This document shows positions 9,355-19,158 of a DNA stretch of 60,968 bases, one piece after another. Numbering within the stretch: the first letter of the stretch is position 1; the number at the start of each line of letters is the position of its first letter. This DNA is from an uncultured Bacteroides sp. (GTDB lineage: Bacteria; Bacteroidota; Bacteroidia; Bacteroidales; Bacteroidaceae). The stretch is taken from NCBI RefSeq assembly GCF_958445495.1, contig NZ_CAUCSQ010000025.1, positions 1-60,968 on the forward strand. The letters run 5' to 3'. Made by a program: the position numbers and the translations under genes. Below the pieces are notes generated by a model, which was given only the letters and a program-made list of their open reading frames with translations, made no database searches and was not told the origin of the DNA.

Positions 9355-10992
9355 ATGGCAACACCTCCGTTTAAGTATCAGCCCATGTTTGAAAAGGGAA
9401 AGGATACGACCGAGTATTATCTGCTTACAAAAGACTATGTGTCGGTAAGTGAGTTTGAAGGACACCCCATCCTGAAAATCGAAAAAGAAGGTTTGACTGC
9501 AATGGCTAATGCGGCTTTCCGCGATGTATCGTTTATGCTTCGCCGTTCACACAACGAACAGGTCGCCAAGATTCTGAGCGATCCGGAAGCCAGCGATAAC
9601 GATAAATATGTGGCATTGACTTTTCTCCGTAATGCGGAAGTCGCTTCCAAAGGCGTGCTCCCGTTCTGCCAGGACACCGGTACTGCCATTATCCACGGTG
9701 AGAAAGGCCAGCAGGTGTGGACGGGCTATTCTGACGAAGAGGCTCTTTCGCTGGGCGTTTACAAGACATATACCGAAGAGAACCTGCGTTATTCCCAGAA
9801 TGCTCCCTTGAACATGTATGACGAGGTGAATACGAAATGCAACCTTCCCGCACAGATTGATATCGAAGCTACCGAAGGTATGGAATACGAGTTCCTTTGC
9901 GTAACGAAAGGCGGCGGTTCCGCCAACAAGACCTACCTCTATCAGGAGACGAAAGCCATCCTGAATCCCGGTACATTGGTCCCGTTCCTGGTCGAAAAGA
10001 TGAAGACGCTGGGCACGGCTGCCTGTCCTCCCTACCATATCGCCTTCGTTATCGGCGGCACGTCTGCTGAAAAGAACCTGCTGACGGTGAAACTGGCTTC
10101 TACCCATTTTTATGATAACCTGCCGACAACGGGAAACGAGTACGGACGCGCGTTCCGGGATATCGAACTGGAAAAAGAAGTGTTGAAAGAAGCTCACAGG
10201 ATTGGTCTCGGTGCACAGTTCGGCGGCAAATATCTTGCCCATGACGTACGTATCATCCGCCTGCCCCGCCACGGCGCTTCTTGTCCGGTAGGGCTGGGCG
10301 TATCCTGCTCTGCCGACCGCAATATCAAATGTAAAATCAATAAAGACGGCATCTGGATTGAAAAGTTAGACTCGAATCCGGGCGAGCTTATTCCGGTGGA
10401 ATTGCGTAAGGCCGGCGAGGGCGACGTGGTGAAAATAGACCTGAACCGTCCGATGCCTGAAATCCTGAAAGAACTGGCTAAATATCCGGTGGCTACCCGC
10501 TTGTCGTTGAATGGCACGATTATCGTAGGCCGTGATATCGCCCATGCCAAACTGAAAGAACGTCTGGACCGCGGCGAAGATTTGCCGCAATATATCAAAG
10601 ACCATCCTATCTATTATGCAGGTCCGGCAAAGACTCCGGCGGGGATGGCCTGCGGTTCTATGGGACCGACCACGGCAGGACGTATGGACCCGTATGTAGA
10701 CTTGTTCCAGAGTCATGGCGGCAGCATGATTATGCTGGCGAAAGGCAACCGTAGCCAGCAGGTGACGGATGCCTGCAAGAAGTACGGAGGTTTTTATCTC
10801 GGTTCCATCGGCGGTCCGGCGGCTATCCTTGCCCAGAACAATATCAAGAGTATCGAGTGTGTGGAATATCCCGAATTAGGCATGGAGGCCATCTGGAAGA
10901 TTGAGGTGGAAGATTTCCCGGCATTTATTCTGGTAGATGACAAGGGCAATGACTTCTTCAAACAGTTGAAACCGTGGAATTGCGCCAAGTAA
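9355..10992 (+). CDS. fumB: Class I (iron-sulfur) fumarate hydratase
   Basis: The 545-residue protein matches the single-chain class I fumarases (FumA/FumB type), which interconvert fumarate and malate with an oxygen-sensitive 4Fe-4S cluster. The N-terminal alpha part contains LPFCQDTGTAII, which carries a cluster cysteine, and CVTKGGGSANKT; the region with LGAQFGGKYLAHDVRIIRLPRHGASCPVGLGVSCSADR holds further conserved cysteines. The beta part contains LNGTIIVGRDIAHAKLKERL, YYAGPAKTP and GPTTAGRMDPYVD. In Bacteroides this step belongs to the reductive branch from oxaloacetate to succinate. It appears to be monocistronic, with its own -7 element and a perfect terminator. The fumA/fumB naming is by family and not by orthology. 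Confidence 0.95.
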   Translation: MATPPFKYQPMFEKGKDTTEYYLLTKDYVSVSEFEGHPILKIEKEGLTAMANAAFRDVSFMLRRSHNEQVAKILSDPEASDNDKYVALTFLRNAEVASKGVLPFCQDTGTAIIHGEKGQQVWTGYSDEEALSLGVYKTYTEENLRYSQNAPLNMYDEVNTKCNLPAQIDIEATEGMEYEFLCVTKGGGSANKTYLYQETKAILNPGTLVPFLVEKMKTLGTAACPPYHIAFVIGGTSAEKNLLTVKLASTHFYDNLPTTGNEYGRAFRDIELEKEVLKEAHRIGLGAQFGGKYLAHDVRIIRLPRHGASCPVGLGVSCSADRNIKCKINKDGIWIEKLDSNPGELIPVELRKAGEGDVVKIDLNRPMPEILKELAKYPVATRLSLNGTIIVGRDIAHAKLKERLDRGEDLPQYIKDHPIYYAGPAKTPAGMACGSMGPTTAGRMDPYVDLFQSHGGSMIMLAKGNRSQQVTDACKKYGGFYLGSIGGPAAILAQNNIKSIECVEYPELGMEAIWKIEVEDFPAFILVDDKGNDFFKQLKPWNCAK

Positions 10993-11030
10993 GCTGCCTG
11001 TTCTTCCATTTGTAGAATATTCATTTAATA

Positions 11031-11070
11031 AGGGATACCTGTCGATTGTTCATGTAGGTATCCCTTTTTT
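11031..11070 (+). terminator. Intrinsic terminator of the fumarase gene
   Basis: AGGGATACCT at 11031-11040 is the exact complement of 11056-11065, with a 15-nt loop and a T-run at 11065-11070. It lies 38 bp after the stop codon. Confidence 0.9.
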
Positions 11071-11101
11071 ACTAATTTCTCCTTTTTGTTTGTTAACTAT
11101 T

Positions 11102-12262
11102 ATGAAACCACCGACAATCGAACTATCCAATCAAAAGAACCGGCATATCGTATGGCTGGATGTAGTACGTTTTATTGCAATGTTTACAGTTGTTTGCTGC
11201 CATTGCACCGACCCTTTTAATTTTTATCCGGGCACTGCTCCCAATATCGGGGAAATCAAATTATGGGGAGCCGTCTACGGAGCCGTTCTCCGGCCTTGCG
11301 TGCCGTTGTTTGTCATGATAACGGGAGCTTTGCTTTTGCCTGTCAGGGGAGATGCTTCCGCTTTTTATAAAAAACGTATCACCCGTGTGCTTTATCCGTT
11401 CCTGATTTGGTCTGTTATCTATAATCTTTTTCCCTGGCTGACAGGCGTATTGGGGCTGGACCCTAAGATTATCCTTGACTTTTTCCCTTATTCCGGTGAG
11501 GAAGTGATGCAACAATCCTTCTCGGTAGCTATGCAGTATATTCTGACGATTCCTTTTAATTTCTCCCTCTTGGCGGTGCATATGTGGTATATTTACCTGC
11601 TCATCGGGCTTTATCTTTATTTGCCCGTTTTCTCCGCATGGGTGGAAAAAGCTTCGCAGCGGGCTAAGTTGATGTTTTTACTGGCTTGGGGAGTGACTTT
11701 GCTCCTGCCTTACTATTATCAGTTTGTTTCTCCTTATTTGTGGGGCTCCTGCTCCTGGAATTCTTTTGGCATGTTGTATGCGTTTGCCGGGTTCAACGGA
11801 TATTTGTTATTGGGGCATTATTTGAAAGACCTTGACTGGAGCTTGAAGAAAACGTTGGCTATCGGCATTCCGATGTTTGCGGTTGGATATGTTGTGACGT
11901 TCTTCGGTTTCCGCCACATGACGGCATTGCCGGATTATACGGACGAGATGTTGGAACTTTTCTTTACGTATTGTTCCCTGAACGTGGTAATGATGACAAT
12001 TCCCATATTTATGCTGGCTAAGAAAGTCAATGTCCGTTCGGAAAGAATGCGGAAAGCGCTGGCGGATTTGACCGTGTGCGGTTTCGGCGTTTATATGATA
12101 CACTATTTCCTTACCGGTCCGTCTGTGGTATTGGTAAGGGCTGTCCATATTCCTGTTCCTCTGCAAATCCCGGTAGCCGCGGTGATTGCTTTTGCCGTTT
12201 CCTGGTTGATAGTGCATCTGGTGAACCGTATGGGCAAACCCGCTAAATATATTATGGGATAG
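11102..12262 (+). CDS. Membrane acyltransferase, acyltransferase-3 family
   Basis: The 386-residue protein has about ten hydrophobic segments. It opens with WLDVVRFIAMFTVVCCHC, the typical first helix of acyltransferase-3 (OafA/WecH-like) proteins with the conserved arginine and histidine. VPLFVMITGALLL matches the family's second motif. Such enzymes O-acetylate surface glycans or other extracytoplasmic acceptors. I start at the ATG at 11102; an in-frame TTG at 11090 would add four residues but lies at the end of a T-rich stretch. The gene stands alone between two terminators, and no acceptor can be inferred from its neighbours. Confidence 0.85.
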   Translation: MKPPTIELSNQKNRHIVWLDVVRFIAMFTVVCCHCTDPFNFYPGTAPNIGEIKLWGAVYGAVLRPCVPLFVMITGALLLPVRGDASAFYKKRITRVLYPFLIWSVIYNLFPWLTGVLGLDPKIILDFFPYSGEEVMQQSFSVAMQYILTIPFNFSLLAVHMWYIYLLIGLYLYLPVFSAWVEKASQRAKLMFLLAWGVTLLLPYYYQFVSPYLWGSCSWNSFGMLYAFAGFNGYLLLGHYLKDLDWSLKKTLAIGIPMFAVGYVVTFFGFRHMTALPDYTDEMLELFFTYCSLNVVMMTIPIFMLAKKVNVRSERMRKALADLTVCGFGVYMIHYFLTGPSVVLVRAVHIPVPLQIPVAAVIAFAVSWLIVHLVNRMGKPAKYIMG

Positions 12263-12289
12263 GTTCTGCGCCAAGTACGGGAACCGGCA

Positions 12290-12456
12290 GAAAATTCCCT
12301 TCGTTTTCACCTCCGTATAGTTCGGGGCATTTACTGAATATCCCTACAAAAAAGCCAACTGATTCGCAATACTTTAAGTATGAATCAGTTGGCTTTTTTA
12401 TACTATTTACGGAATGTCCCTAGTTAGGGTTTGAGGCTGGAACGAAGGGAATTTTC
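12290..12456. repeat. Pair of 16-bp inverted repeats flanking the convergent terminator
   Basis: GAAAATTCCCTTCGTT at 12290-12305 is repeated as its exact complement at 12441-12456. The pair encloses the long palindromic terminator at 12348-12399, giving a nested 167-bp structure. It lies between two convergent genes and has no coding potential. Confidence 0.7.
12348..12399. terminator. Bidirectional terminator between the acyltransferase and the efflux operon
   Basis: A perfect 18-bp stem (AAAAAAGCCAACTGATTC at 12348-12365, complement at 12382-12399) with a 16-nt loop has an A-run on one side and a T-run on the other. It can therefore end both the plus-strand acyltransferase gene and the minus-strand RND operon. 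Confidence 0.9.
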
Positions 12457-12513
12457 CCTTTCGGCTTACAAGCTGCAAGCAAGACGGCTTCTGCGATAGG
12501 GCATCGCCGCGGG

Positions 12514-13836
12514 TTATTCCAGGTACTTTGTTATCTTCCCGCTGATTTGCAGTAAGGAGATTTCGCAAAGTTTGGTGTTGTATTCGGCGGAAAGGATACG
12601 TTCTTCCGCGTCTAATAAGCTCTTCTGCGCTTCCCGTACTTCGAAACCGGAAAGGTCTCCCTGTATGTAACGGTCCATTGCGATATCGTGGTTGTCTTTG
12701 GCGGTTATGAGGTTCTGTCTTTCCAGATTCAGGAGTTGAAGATTATTGCGATAGGCTTGCCACAGGTTGCTAAGGTCGGAACGGAGGGCCAATTCCAGTT
12801 CCTGGCGTTCCAGACGGCGGTTTTTAAAAGTCAGGGTCGCGTTGCGCTTTTCACGGCGGCGGTTACCGTCGAATATGTTGAATCCGATGGTGACTCCTAC
12901 GTTGAAACCCAGTTCGCCCCTTCTGCTGGTCGCATTGACGTCGTATTTATTGAAAGTATATCCGTACCCGGTATTTAGTTTGAGGTATGGATAGTTGCGC
13001 GAATTTATCTTTTTGTAGTCTAATTGCGCAAGTACGGTGTTCTGGTCGGCTTTTAGCAGAGAGGCGTTGGTTGCCAGTGTCGCATTCCATAACTCTTCGA
13101 ATCTCAGGTCGCTGCGCACGTCAATCGTGGTGTCTTTGATAACGATGATTTGGTTGACATCATCGTTAGCCATCAGCTCGTTCAACTGGATACGTGAAGA
13201 GTGCAATAATTCCTGCTGTTTTATATATTGGGCGCTGTCTGCATTGAAGTCCACTTTGGCTTGCTGGTAGTCCAGCCCTGAGAACTTCCCGACAAGGTGG
13301 CTCGCTTCCGCTATGCGCAGACGTTCTTTGGAGAGGGACATGGCATAATGGAAGTTTTTCAGCCGTATTTTCTGTTGGATAAAGTTATAGTATTCGGAGG
13401 CAAGGCTGGCGATGAAATCCTCGATGGCGATACGGGTGTTGGTTTCGCCCTGGCGTTCCAGTTCTTTCAGTTGCTTGTAGGTCGTGCTGATGTTGAAACC
13501 GTCGAAAATCGTCCAGTTGAGGTTGAGGCCGACATTGACTGTCTGGTCGTAGACCCCGTTGTTTTTGGTTATTTCTCCGGTAGCACGGGTCTTGCTTTCT
13601 ATATTGTCCAGGTTTCCGGTATATCCGGCGGAGAAATCCAGTGTAGGCAGATAGCCGGCGTTTCCTAACGTCGCGTTGTTCTTGCTGATTTGCTCTTCAT
13701 TGTGGACAATGAGCAGAGAGTAATTGTTTTGCAGTCCTTCTTCCAGGCAGTCTTTCAGGGTGAGGACTTGTTGCGCCTTTGCAGAGGAGGCTGACAGGAA
13801 GGCACATGCAACGGTTATATATATGATACGTTTCAT
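12514..13836 (-). CDS. TolC-family outer-membrane channel of the RND pump
   Basis: The protein has 440 residues from the chosen start. It begins with a Sec signal peptide (MKRIIYITVACAFLSASSAKAQ), followed by two repeats of long alpha-helical coiled-coil segments with amphipathic beta parts, the outer-membrane efflux protein pattern (VLTLKDCLEEGLQNNYSL at the N-terminus, LLDAEERILSAEYN near the end). An earlier ATG at 13857 overlaps the stop of the pump gene as ATGA and would add seven residues; I prefer 13836 because the signal peptide begins there and AAAAGGT precedes it. It completes a three-gene tripartite efflux system. Confidence 0.93.
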   Translation of the reverse strand: MKRIIYITVACAFLSASSAKAQQVLTLKDCLEEGLQNNYSLLIVHNEEQISKNNATLGNAGYLPTLDFSAGYTGNLDNIESKTRATGEITKNNGVYDQTVNVGLNLNWTIFDGFNISTTYKQLKELERQGETNTRIAIEDFIASLASEYYNFIQQKIRLKNFHYAMSLSKERLRIAEASHLVGKFSGLDYQQAKVDFNADSAQYIKQQELLHSSRIQLNELMANDDVNQIIVIKDTTIDVRSDLRFEELWNATLATNASLLKADQNTVLAQLDYKKINSRNYPYLKLNTGYGYTFNKYDVNATSRRGELGFNVGVTIGFNIFDGNRRREKRNATLTFKNRRLERQELELALRSDLSNLWQAYRNNLQLLNLERQNLITAKDNHDIAMDRYIQGDLSGFEVREAQKSLLDAEERILSAEYNTKLCEISLLQISGKITKYLE

Positions 13837-13853
13837 ACAGATACCTTTTTGTT

Positions 13854-16800
13854 TCATTCGTTTGTTCTTTTGATTCGGTTAGTCGAGATGTAACTGTAAA
13901 TGGCAGGCACGATATACATGGTAAGCAGGGTCGATACGACCATTCCGCCTACTACTGCCGTACCCATGGCGATGCGCTGGTTACAGCCTTCACCGGTGGC
14001 GAAGGCCAGCGGGATAAGTCCGAGGACCGTGGAGGCGCTTGTCATCAGAATCGGACGAAGGCGCTGTAAGGATGCGTCTTTAATGGCGCTCATCTTATCC
14101 TCTCCGGCTTCTTGTTTCTGGTTGGCGAACTCTACGATTAGGATACCGTTCTTGGCTACCAGCCCGATTAGCATGATGATACCGATTTGGCTGAAAATAT
14201 TCATCGTGATACCTCCGAAGTGCATGAAGACCAGGGCGCCGGCGATTGCCAACGGCACTGTCAACATGATAATCAGCGGGTCTTTGAAGCTCTCGAATTG
14301 GGCGGCGAGAATCAGATAAATCAGCACGATAGCCAGAATAAAGGCGAACATCAGGCTGGAAGAACTTTCGCGGTATTCTTTGGAGTCGCCGGATAAGGCG
14401 GTGCGGAAAGAATCGTCCAGGGTTTCTTTAGCTATCTTGTCCATCTCGTCCAGTCCTTGCCCGATTGTTTTCCCGTCGGCCAGTCCCGCGGAAATCGTTG
14501 CCGAAACAAAACGGTTGTAACGGTACAGTTTAGGAGGAGCGATTCCGTTTTCCAACTCAATCAGGTTGTCCAACTGTATCATGTCTCCGTCGTCGCTGCG
14601 GACATAAATCGCTTTTAAGTCGGCGGGCTTATTCCGTTGCTGGCGGTTGATTTCTCCCAGAATCTCATACTGTTTTCCGTTCATATAGAAATATCCCATG
14701 CGTTGCCCGCTCAATCCGTACTGTAATGTTTGGGCGATGTTCTTGGTGCTTACGCCCATAATGCTCGACTTGTCGCGGTTTATTTGTATGCGCGCTTCCG
14801 GCTTGCTGAATTTCAAGTCGACGTCCGCCATCTGGAAAACAGGGTTTTCATATACCTTAGTCATAAATTCAGGCAATACCTTTTCCAGTTTTTCCAGGTT
14901 CGTCGCTTGAAGCACGTATTGGACAGGCATGCTGCCGCGGCGTCCGCCGAAGGAAGATTGCTGTTGTACGAATGAGCGCGCCATCGTTTTCTTTTGTATG
15001 GCTTTGGACAATTCTTCGGCAACTTCCATCTGTGTATAGTCACGGTCTTTCATGTCTTTCAGGGTGATACGTATGTTTCCGCTTCCGCTGGATACGCGGG
15101 CGGTAACGGATTCCGCATCGGGCAGGATGGAGTCTACAAGCAGGTTGATGTCTTCCGTGTAATCCCGGATGTATTCATAAGTGACCCCTTCTGCGCCTCG
15201 CGTGTTGATGCTGATTTGCGAACGGTCTTCCAACGGAGCCATTTCAGCGGGAATGGCATTCCACAGGAAACCGATTAAGCAGATGGTGATGAGGGTAAAG
15301 GGAAGGGCAATCCATCGTTTGCTCAAGAAAGCGGCAAGCGAACGGCTGTACAACCGGTTCATGCCTTCGAAAAAAGGTTCTGTTTTGGTATAGAACCAGC
15401 TTTGCTTTTCCCGTTTGATAAGTAATTTGGTCGCCAGCATCGGCGTGAAAGTCAGCGCGGCGAAAGAGGAAATCAGCACTGAACCTGAAATTACGATACT
15501 GAATTCGCGGAACAACCGTCCTGTGGTTCCTTCCATGAAAACGATGGGGAAAAATACGGCAATCAGTGTGATTGTCGTTGAAATAACGGCGAAGAAGATT
15601 TCTTTGGCCCCTTCGATTCCCGCTTCTTTCGGGCTCATTCCCTTTTCAATGCGGATATAGATGTTCTCTGTCATTACGATGGCGTCATCGACCACCAGTC
15701 CCACGGACAACACGATGGCGAGCATCGAGAGTACGTTGATGGAAAATCCCGCCAGGTACATGACGAAAAATGCGCCGATAAGGGATACGGGAATTACGAT
15801 GCACGGAACCAGTGTGACGCGCCAGTCACGCAGGAAGAGGAAGATGATGATGATAACGAGTATGAAAGCCTCGTACACGGTAGACTTTACTTCGTCAATG
15901 GAGGAACGGATGAATTTGGTGTTGTCGAAACCGTAATTGTAGTGCACGTCTTCCGGCAAGTCCTTTTTCATTTGTTCCATGCGTTGATATACGGCATCCG
16001 CGATTTCGATGTGGTTTGCTCCCGGCTGCGGGATAACTACGACACCCACCATCGGCACGCCGTTCATCTTCATATAACTTTTGATGTCGGCGGGGCCGAG
16101 TTCGGCGCGCCCGATATCGCTGAATCGTACGATGCGGTTGTCTTCTTCTTTGACAATCAAGTCATTGAATTCGTCGGCGGTATGCATCAACCCCAGCGTA
16201 CGGATGGTTAATTCGGTCGTATTTCCTTCGATGCTTCCGGAAGGGAGTTCGACGTTTTCATTGTCGACCGCATTTTTGACGTCGATAGGCGTGATGCCGT
16301 AACCCGCCATCTTGACCGGGTCGAGCCAGAGACGCATGGAGTAACGTTTCTCTCCCCAGATGGAGACGCTGCTCACGTCGGATATTGTCTGTAACTGTTC
16401 TTTGACTGTCAAATCCGCGATTTCGCTCAATTCCAGCAATGAGCGCTTGTCGCTTTGGAGGGCGACCATTAGGATGGGTTGGGCGTCGGCGTCGGCTTTT
16501 GATACGGTAGGAGGGTCGCAGTCGCGCGGCAGGTAACGTTGGGCGCGTGAAACCTTGTCGCGGACATCATTGGCGGCTGTTTCCAGGTCGACCGACAGTT
16601 CGAACTCTACAGTGATGCGGCTTTGTCCCTGCTGGCTGACACTGGACAAAGAACGGATACCGGGAATACCGTTGATGTTCTGTTCCAGCGGTTCGGTTAT
16701 CTGATTCTCGATAACATCGGCGTTGGCTCCCGGATAGGAGCAACTGACGGATATGATGGGGTTATCCACGGAAGGATATTCACGGACACCCAGGTAGTTG

Positions 16801-16886
16801 TATCCGATAAATCCGAAAAGGAGGATAATGATAGTCAATACTGTGGCTAATACCGGACGGCGTATGCTTAATTCAGATATATTCAT
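13854..16886 (-). CDS. RND-family inner-membrane efflux pump (HAE1/AcrB type)
   Basis: The 1010-residue protein has the two-fold repeated RND architecture: a membrane helix at residues 10-30, a large periplasmic loop, six helices, then the repeat. Family motifs include VREYPSVDNPIISVSCSYPGA near the N-terminus, GLVVDDAIVMTENI in the fourth membrane helix with the proton-relay aspartates, and FFPIVFMEGTTGRLFREF. It exports drugs, bile salts or similar amphiphiles using the proton gradient together with the adaptor upstream and the TolC-like channel downstream. It is separated from the adaptor gene by 107 bp. The substrate range cannot be deduced from sequence. Confidence 0.95.
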   Translation of the reverse strand: MNISELSIRRPVLATVLTIIILLFGFIGYNYLGVREYPSVDNPIISVSCSYPGANADVIENQITEPLEQNINGIPGIRSLSSVSQQGQSRITVEFELSVDLETAANDVRDKVSRAQRYLPRDCDPPTVSKADADAQPILMVALQSDKRSLLELSEIADLTVKEQLQTISDVSSVSIWGEKRYSMRLWLDPVKMAGYGITPIDVKNAVDNENVELPSGSIEGNTTELTIRTLGLMHTADEFNDLIVKEEDNRIVRFSDIGRAELGPADIKSYMKMNGVPMVGVVVIPQPGANHIEIADAVYQRMEQMKKDLPEDVHYNYGFDNTKFIRSSIDEVKSTVYEAFILVIIIIFLFLRDWRVTLVPCIVIPVSLIGAFFVMYLAGFSINVLSMLAIVLSVGLVVDDAIVMTENIYIRIEKGMSPKEAGIEGAKEIFFAVISTTITLIAVFFPIVFMEGTTGRLFREFSIVISGSVLISSFAALTFTPMLATKLLIKREKQSWFYTKTEPFFEGMNRLYSRSLAAFLSKRWIALPFTLITICLIGFLWNAIPAEMAPLEDRSQISINTRGAEGVTYEYIRDYTEDINLLVDSILPDAESVTARVSSGSGNIRITLKDMKDRDYTQMEVAEELSKAIQKKTMARSFVQQQSSFGGRRGSMPVQYVLQATNLEKLEKVLPEFMTKVYENPVFQMADVDLKFSKPEARIQINRDKSSIMGVSTKNIAQTLQYGLSGQRMGYFYMNGKQYEILGEINRQQRNKPADLKAIYVRSDDGDMIQLDNLIELENGIAPPKLYRYNRFVSATISAGLADGKTIGQGLDEMDKIAKETLDDSFRTALSGDSKEYRESSSSLMFAFILAIVLIYLILAAQFESFKDPLIIMLTVPLAIAGALVFMHFGGITMNIFSQIGIIMLIGLVAKNGILIVEFANQKQEAGEDKMSAIKDASLQRLRPILMTSASTVLGLIPLAFATGEGCNQRIAMGTAVVGGMVVSTLLTMYIVPAIYSYISTNRIKRTNE

Positions 16887-16993
16887 AGGTTTATGATTTT
16901 TGAATTACGAATTGTGGCTGATTTTCGGTTGGGAGGATTTATAAACGTTGAATGCCTGGTGCATTCCGGCAGTTTATGAATCGCAATATCAAA

Positions 16994-18079
16994 TCAGTCA
17001 ATCTTGTCAAGTGTTATGTCGAGTCCGGTGCGGAGCTGTAATGTTCCGGAAGTAATGATTGTGTCTCCTGCATGCAATCCTCTGATGACCTGTACTTCCG
17101 ATGCGGTGCGGATACCGGTGATGATGTCTACGGGTTCGGCTTTTCCGGATTTATACAGGTAGACTTTGTCTTTTCCCATTTCCGGCACTATTGCTTCGGT
17201 CGGGATGGCGATGGCATCCGGAATTTCCTCCTTTTTCAGCAGGACGCTTGTATAGCGGCCCGGAAGCAGGGTGTGGTTGATATTGGGATATAATGCGCGC
17301 GCCGTAAATTGATGCAGGTTCGGGTCGATTGCGGACTCCACCGCATATACCTGTGCGCCGAACGCATCGAGGTTCCCTTCGACGCTGAAATTCAGGTTGG
17401 TCCCTTTTTTTATTTGTTTGGCATACCGTTCCGGTACGGAAAACTCTACTTTCAACGGTGCGATTTTAGTCAGTTTCGCAACGACTGTGGTCGGGGAGGC
17501 GTAGGTTCCGACACTGACTTGCCGCAATCCGATGATTCCGTCAAACGGGGCGCGGAGTTCGGTCAGTTCGATATTGGCTTTTATAATTTCTATGTCGGCG
17601 TTTAAGGTCGCCAAATCCGTTTTGACTTGTTCATACGCTTCTTTACTGACGGCATCCCGTTTCAACAGGGCGTCTTGACGGAATACGCGGTCTTCCGCCA
17701 GTTTCAATTGCGAAACCAACCGTTGTAGCTGTGCTTGCAGTTGCCGGTCATTGACTTTGGCAAGCAGTTGTCCTTTTTTGACGGCTGTGCCTTCCTCAAA
17801 ATTGATTTCGACAATTTTTCCGGAAGTTTCGAAAGACAGGTTGACTTCTTCGTCCGGCAAGAGTACTCCGGTAGTGGTAAATTCGTCAGTCAGCAGTTGA
17901 GGCTTGATGATTTTGGCATTCACATTTAAGGCCTGTTTTCCTTTTTTAGGGCTGCTGCCCATTATTTTGTCGGCGGCAGCTAGTTCGTCGTTTTTCTTTG
18001 GTAATTGCGAGTAGATTCCTCCACCGATAATTCCGGCACCAACAAGTACGATGATGCCCCATTTCGTTTTCTTATTCAT
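16994..18079 (-). CDS. RND efflux periplasmic adaptor (membrane fusion protein)
   Basis: The 361-residue protein has an N-terminal membrane anchor (WGIIVLVGAGIIGGGIYS) without a lipobox cysteine. Next come a lipoyl-like half-motif (GKIVEINFEEGTAVKKGQLLAKV), a coiled-coil hairpin (about 110-165), the second lipoyl half (LRAPFDGIIGLRQVSVGTYASP), and beta-barrel and membrane-proximal domains. This is the AcrA/MexA order. It bridges the pump and the TolC-like channel and is the first gene of the operon. No adjacent regulator gene is present and no clear TAnnTTTG element was found in the 123 bp upstream. Confidence 0.93.
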   Translation of the reverse strand: MNKKTKWGIIVLVGAGIIGGGIYSQLPKKNDELAAADKIMGSSPKKGKQALNVNAKIIKPQLLTDEFTTTGVLLPDEEVNLSFETSGKIVEINFEEGTAVKKGQLLAKVNDRQLQAQLQRLVSQLKLAEDRVFRQDALLKRDAVSKEAYEQVKTDLATLNADIEIIKANIELTELRAPFDGIIGLRQVSVGTYASPTTVVAKLTKIAPLKVEFSVPERYAKQIKKGTNLNFSVEGNLDAFGAQVYAVESAIDPNLHQFTARALYPNINHTLLPGRYTSVLLKKEEIPDAIAIPTEAIVPEMGKDKVYLYKSGKAEPVDIITGIRTASEVQVIRGLHAGDTIITSGTLQLRTGLDITLDKID

Positions 18080-18202
18080 GGTTTAGTATCGTATATAGCA
18101 TGTTACATAATATTCTTATAAAGTTAGACACCTTCCGGAGAGAAAGGTTTAATAAGAAAAAAGGTAAAAAATAGTTAATTGACAGAACGGAAAAAGAGAG
18201 GT

Positions 18203-19135
18203 TCAGTATGCGGAACGGTATTTCCCTTCTTCTTTATCTTCCAGCATGTTTAAATATGAGGCATACCGGGATTCGCTGATTAGATGCTCTTCCACCGCTT
18301 TCCGTACGGCACATCCCGGCTCATGGCGGTGTGTGCAGTTGCCGTATTTGCAGTTGGCGGAAGTTTTGAATATTTCCGGAAAATAATGGCCGATTTCTTC
18401 CTCTTCCATATCGAATGTGCCGAACCCTTTAATGCCGGGAGTGTCGATGATATATCCGTTTCCGTCTACCGGAAACATTTCGGAGAAGGTCGTGGTATGC
18501 ATTCCTTTATTGTGGTAAGCGGAGATTGCTCCGGTTTTTGTCTCTATCCCCGGCAGTATGGCATTGATAAGGGTGGATTTGCCGACTCCGGAATGTCCGG
18601 AAAAAAGAGTAATCCGGCCTTCCAGCATTCTTTTTATTTCGTCTATTCCGTCGCCGTTTTTGGCGGAAACCTTGAAGCAGGGGTAGCCGATGTGGGTGTA
18701 CAGGTTAATCAGGGCATCCAGGTAATGCTGTTCGTTCCCGTCATAAATATCCGTCTTGTTGAATATCAATTTCACCGGAATCCGGTAAGCCTCTGCGGAT
18801 GCGAGAAAACGGTCGATGAAAACGGTAGAGGTTTCGGGGTAGTTGACGGTAACCACCAGCATGCATTGGTCGAGATTAGCGGCAAGTATGTGGGATTGTT
18901 TGGAGAGATTGGAGGAACGGCGGATGATGTAGTTTTTTCTCTCTTCTATTTCATTGATGAAAGCGGTTCCTTCCTGGTTGAGTATAATCTGGACACGGTC
19001 GCCTACGGCTACCGGATTGGTACTGCGAATGCCTTTTAACCGGAAATTTCCTTTGATTTTACATTCGATAAATTGTCCGTCATCGGTTTTCACCTGATAC
19101 CAGCTACCCGTGTTTTTGATTACTAATCCCTTCAT
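18203..19135 (-). CDS. rsgA: Ribosome small-subunit-dependent GTPase A
   Basis: The 310-residue protein is the circularly permuted GTPase RsgA (YjeQ), which assists late 30S maturation. An N-terminal OB-fold (MKGLVIKNTGSWYQV) is followed by the GTPase motifs in permuted order: NKTDIY (G4), then the P-loop GHSGVGKST near residue 178, then DTPG (G3). A C-terminal zinc-binding region (CKYGNCTHRHEPGC) completes the fold. I place the start at 19135 because the OB-fold begins there; an in-frame ATG 25 codons upstream would add a hydrophobic tail unlike the family. It lies 100 bp after frr, with a hairpin between. Confidence 0.95.
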   Translation of the reverse strand: MKGLVIKNTGSWYQVKTDDGQFIECKIKGNFRLKGIRSTNPVAVGDRVQIILNQEGTAFINEIEERKNYIIRRSSNLSKQSHILAANLDQCMLVVTVNYPETSTVFIDRFLASAEAYRIPVKLIFNKTDIYDGNEQHYLDALINLYTHIGYPCFKVSAKNGDGIDEIKRMLEGRITLFSGHSGVGKSTLINAILPGIETKTGAISAYHNKGMHTTTFSEMFPVDGNGYIIDTPGIKGFGTFDMEEEEIGHYFPEIFKTSANCKYGNCTHRHEPGCAVRKAVEEHLISESRYASYLNMLEDKEEGKYRSAY

Positions 19136-19158
19136 ATAAAGTGGAAGAATAAAAATGA

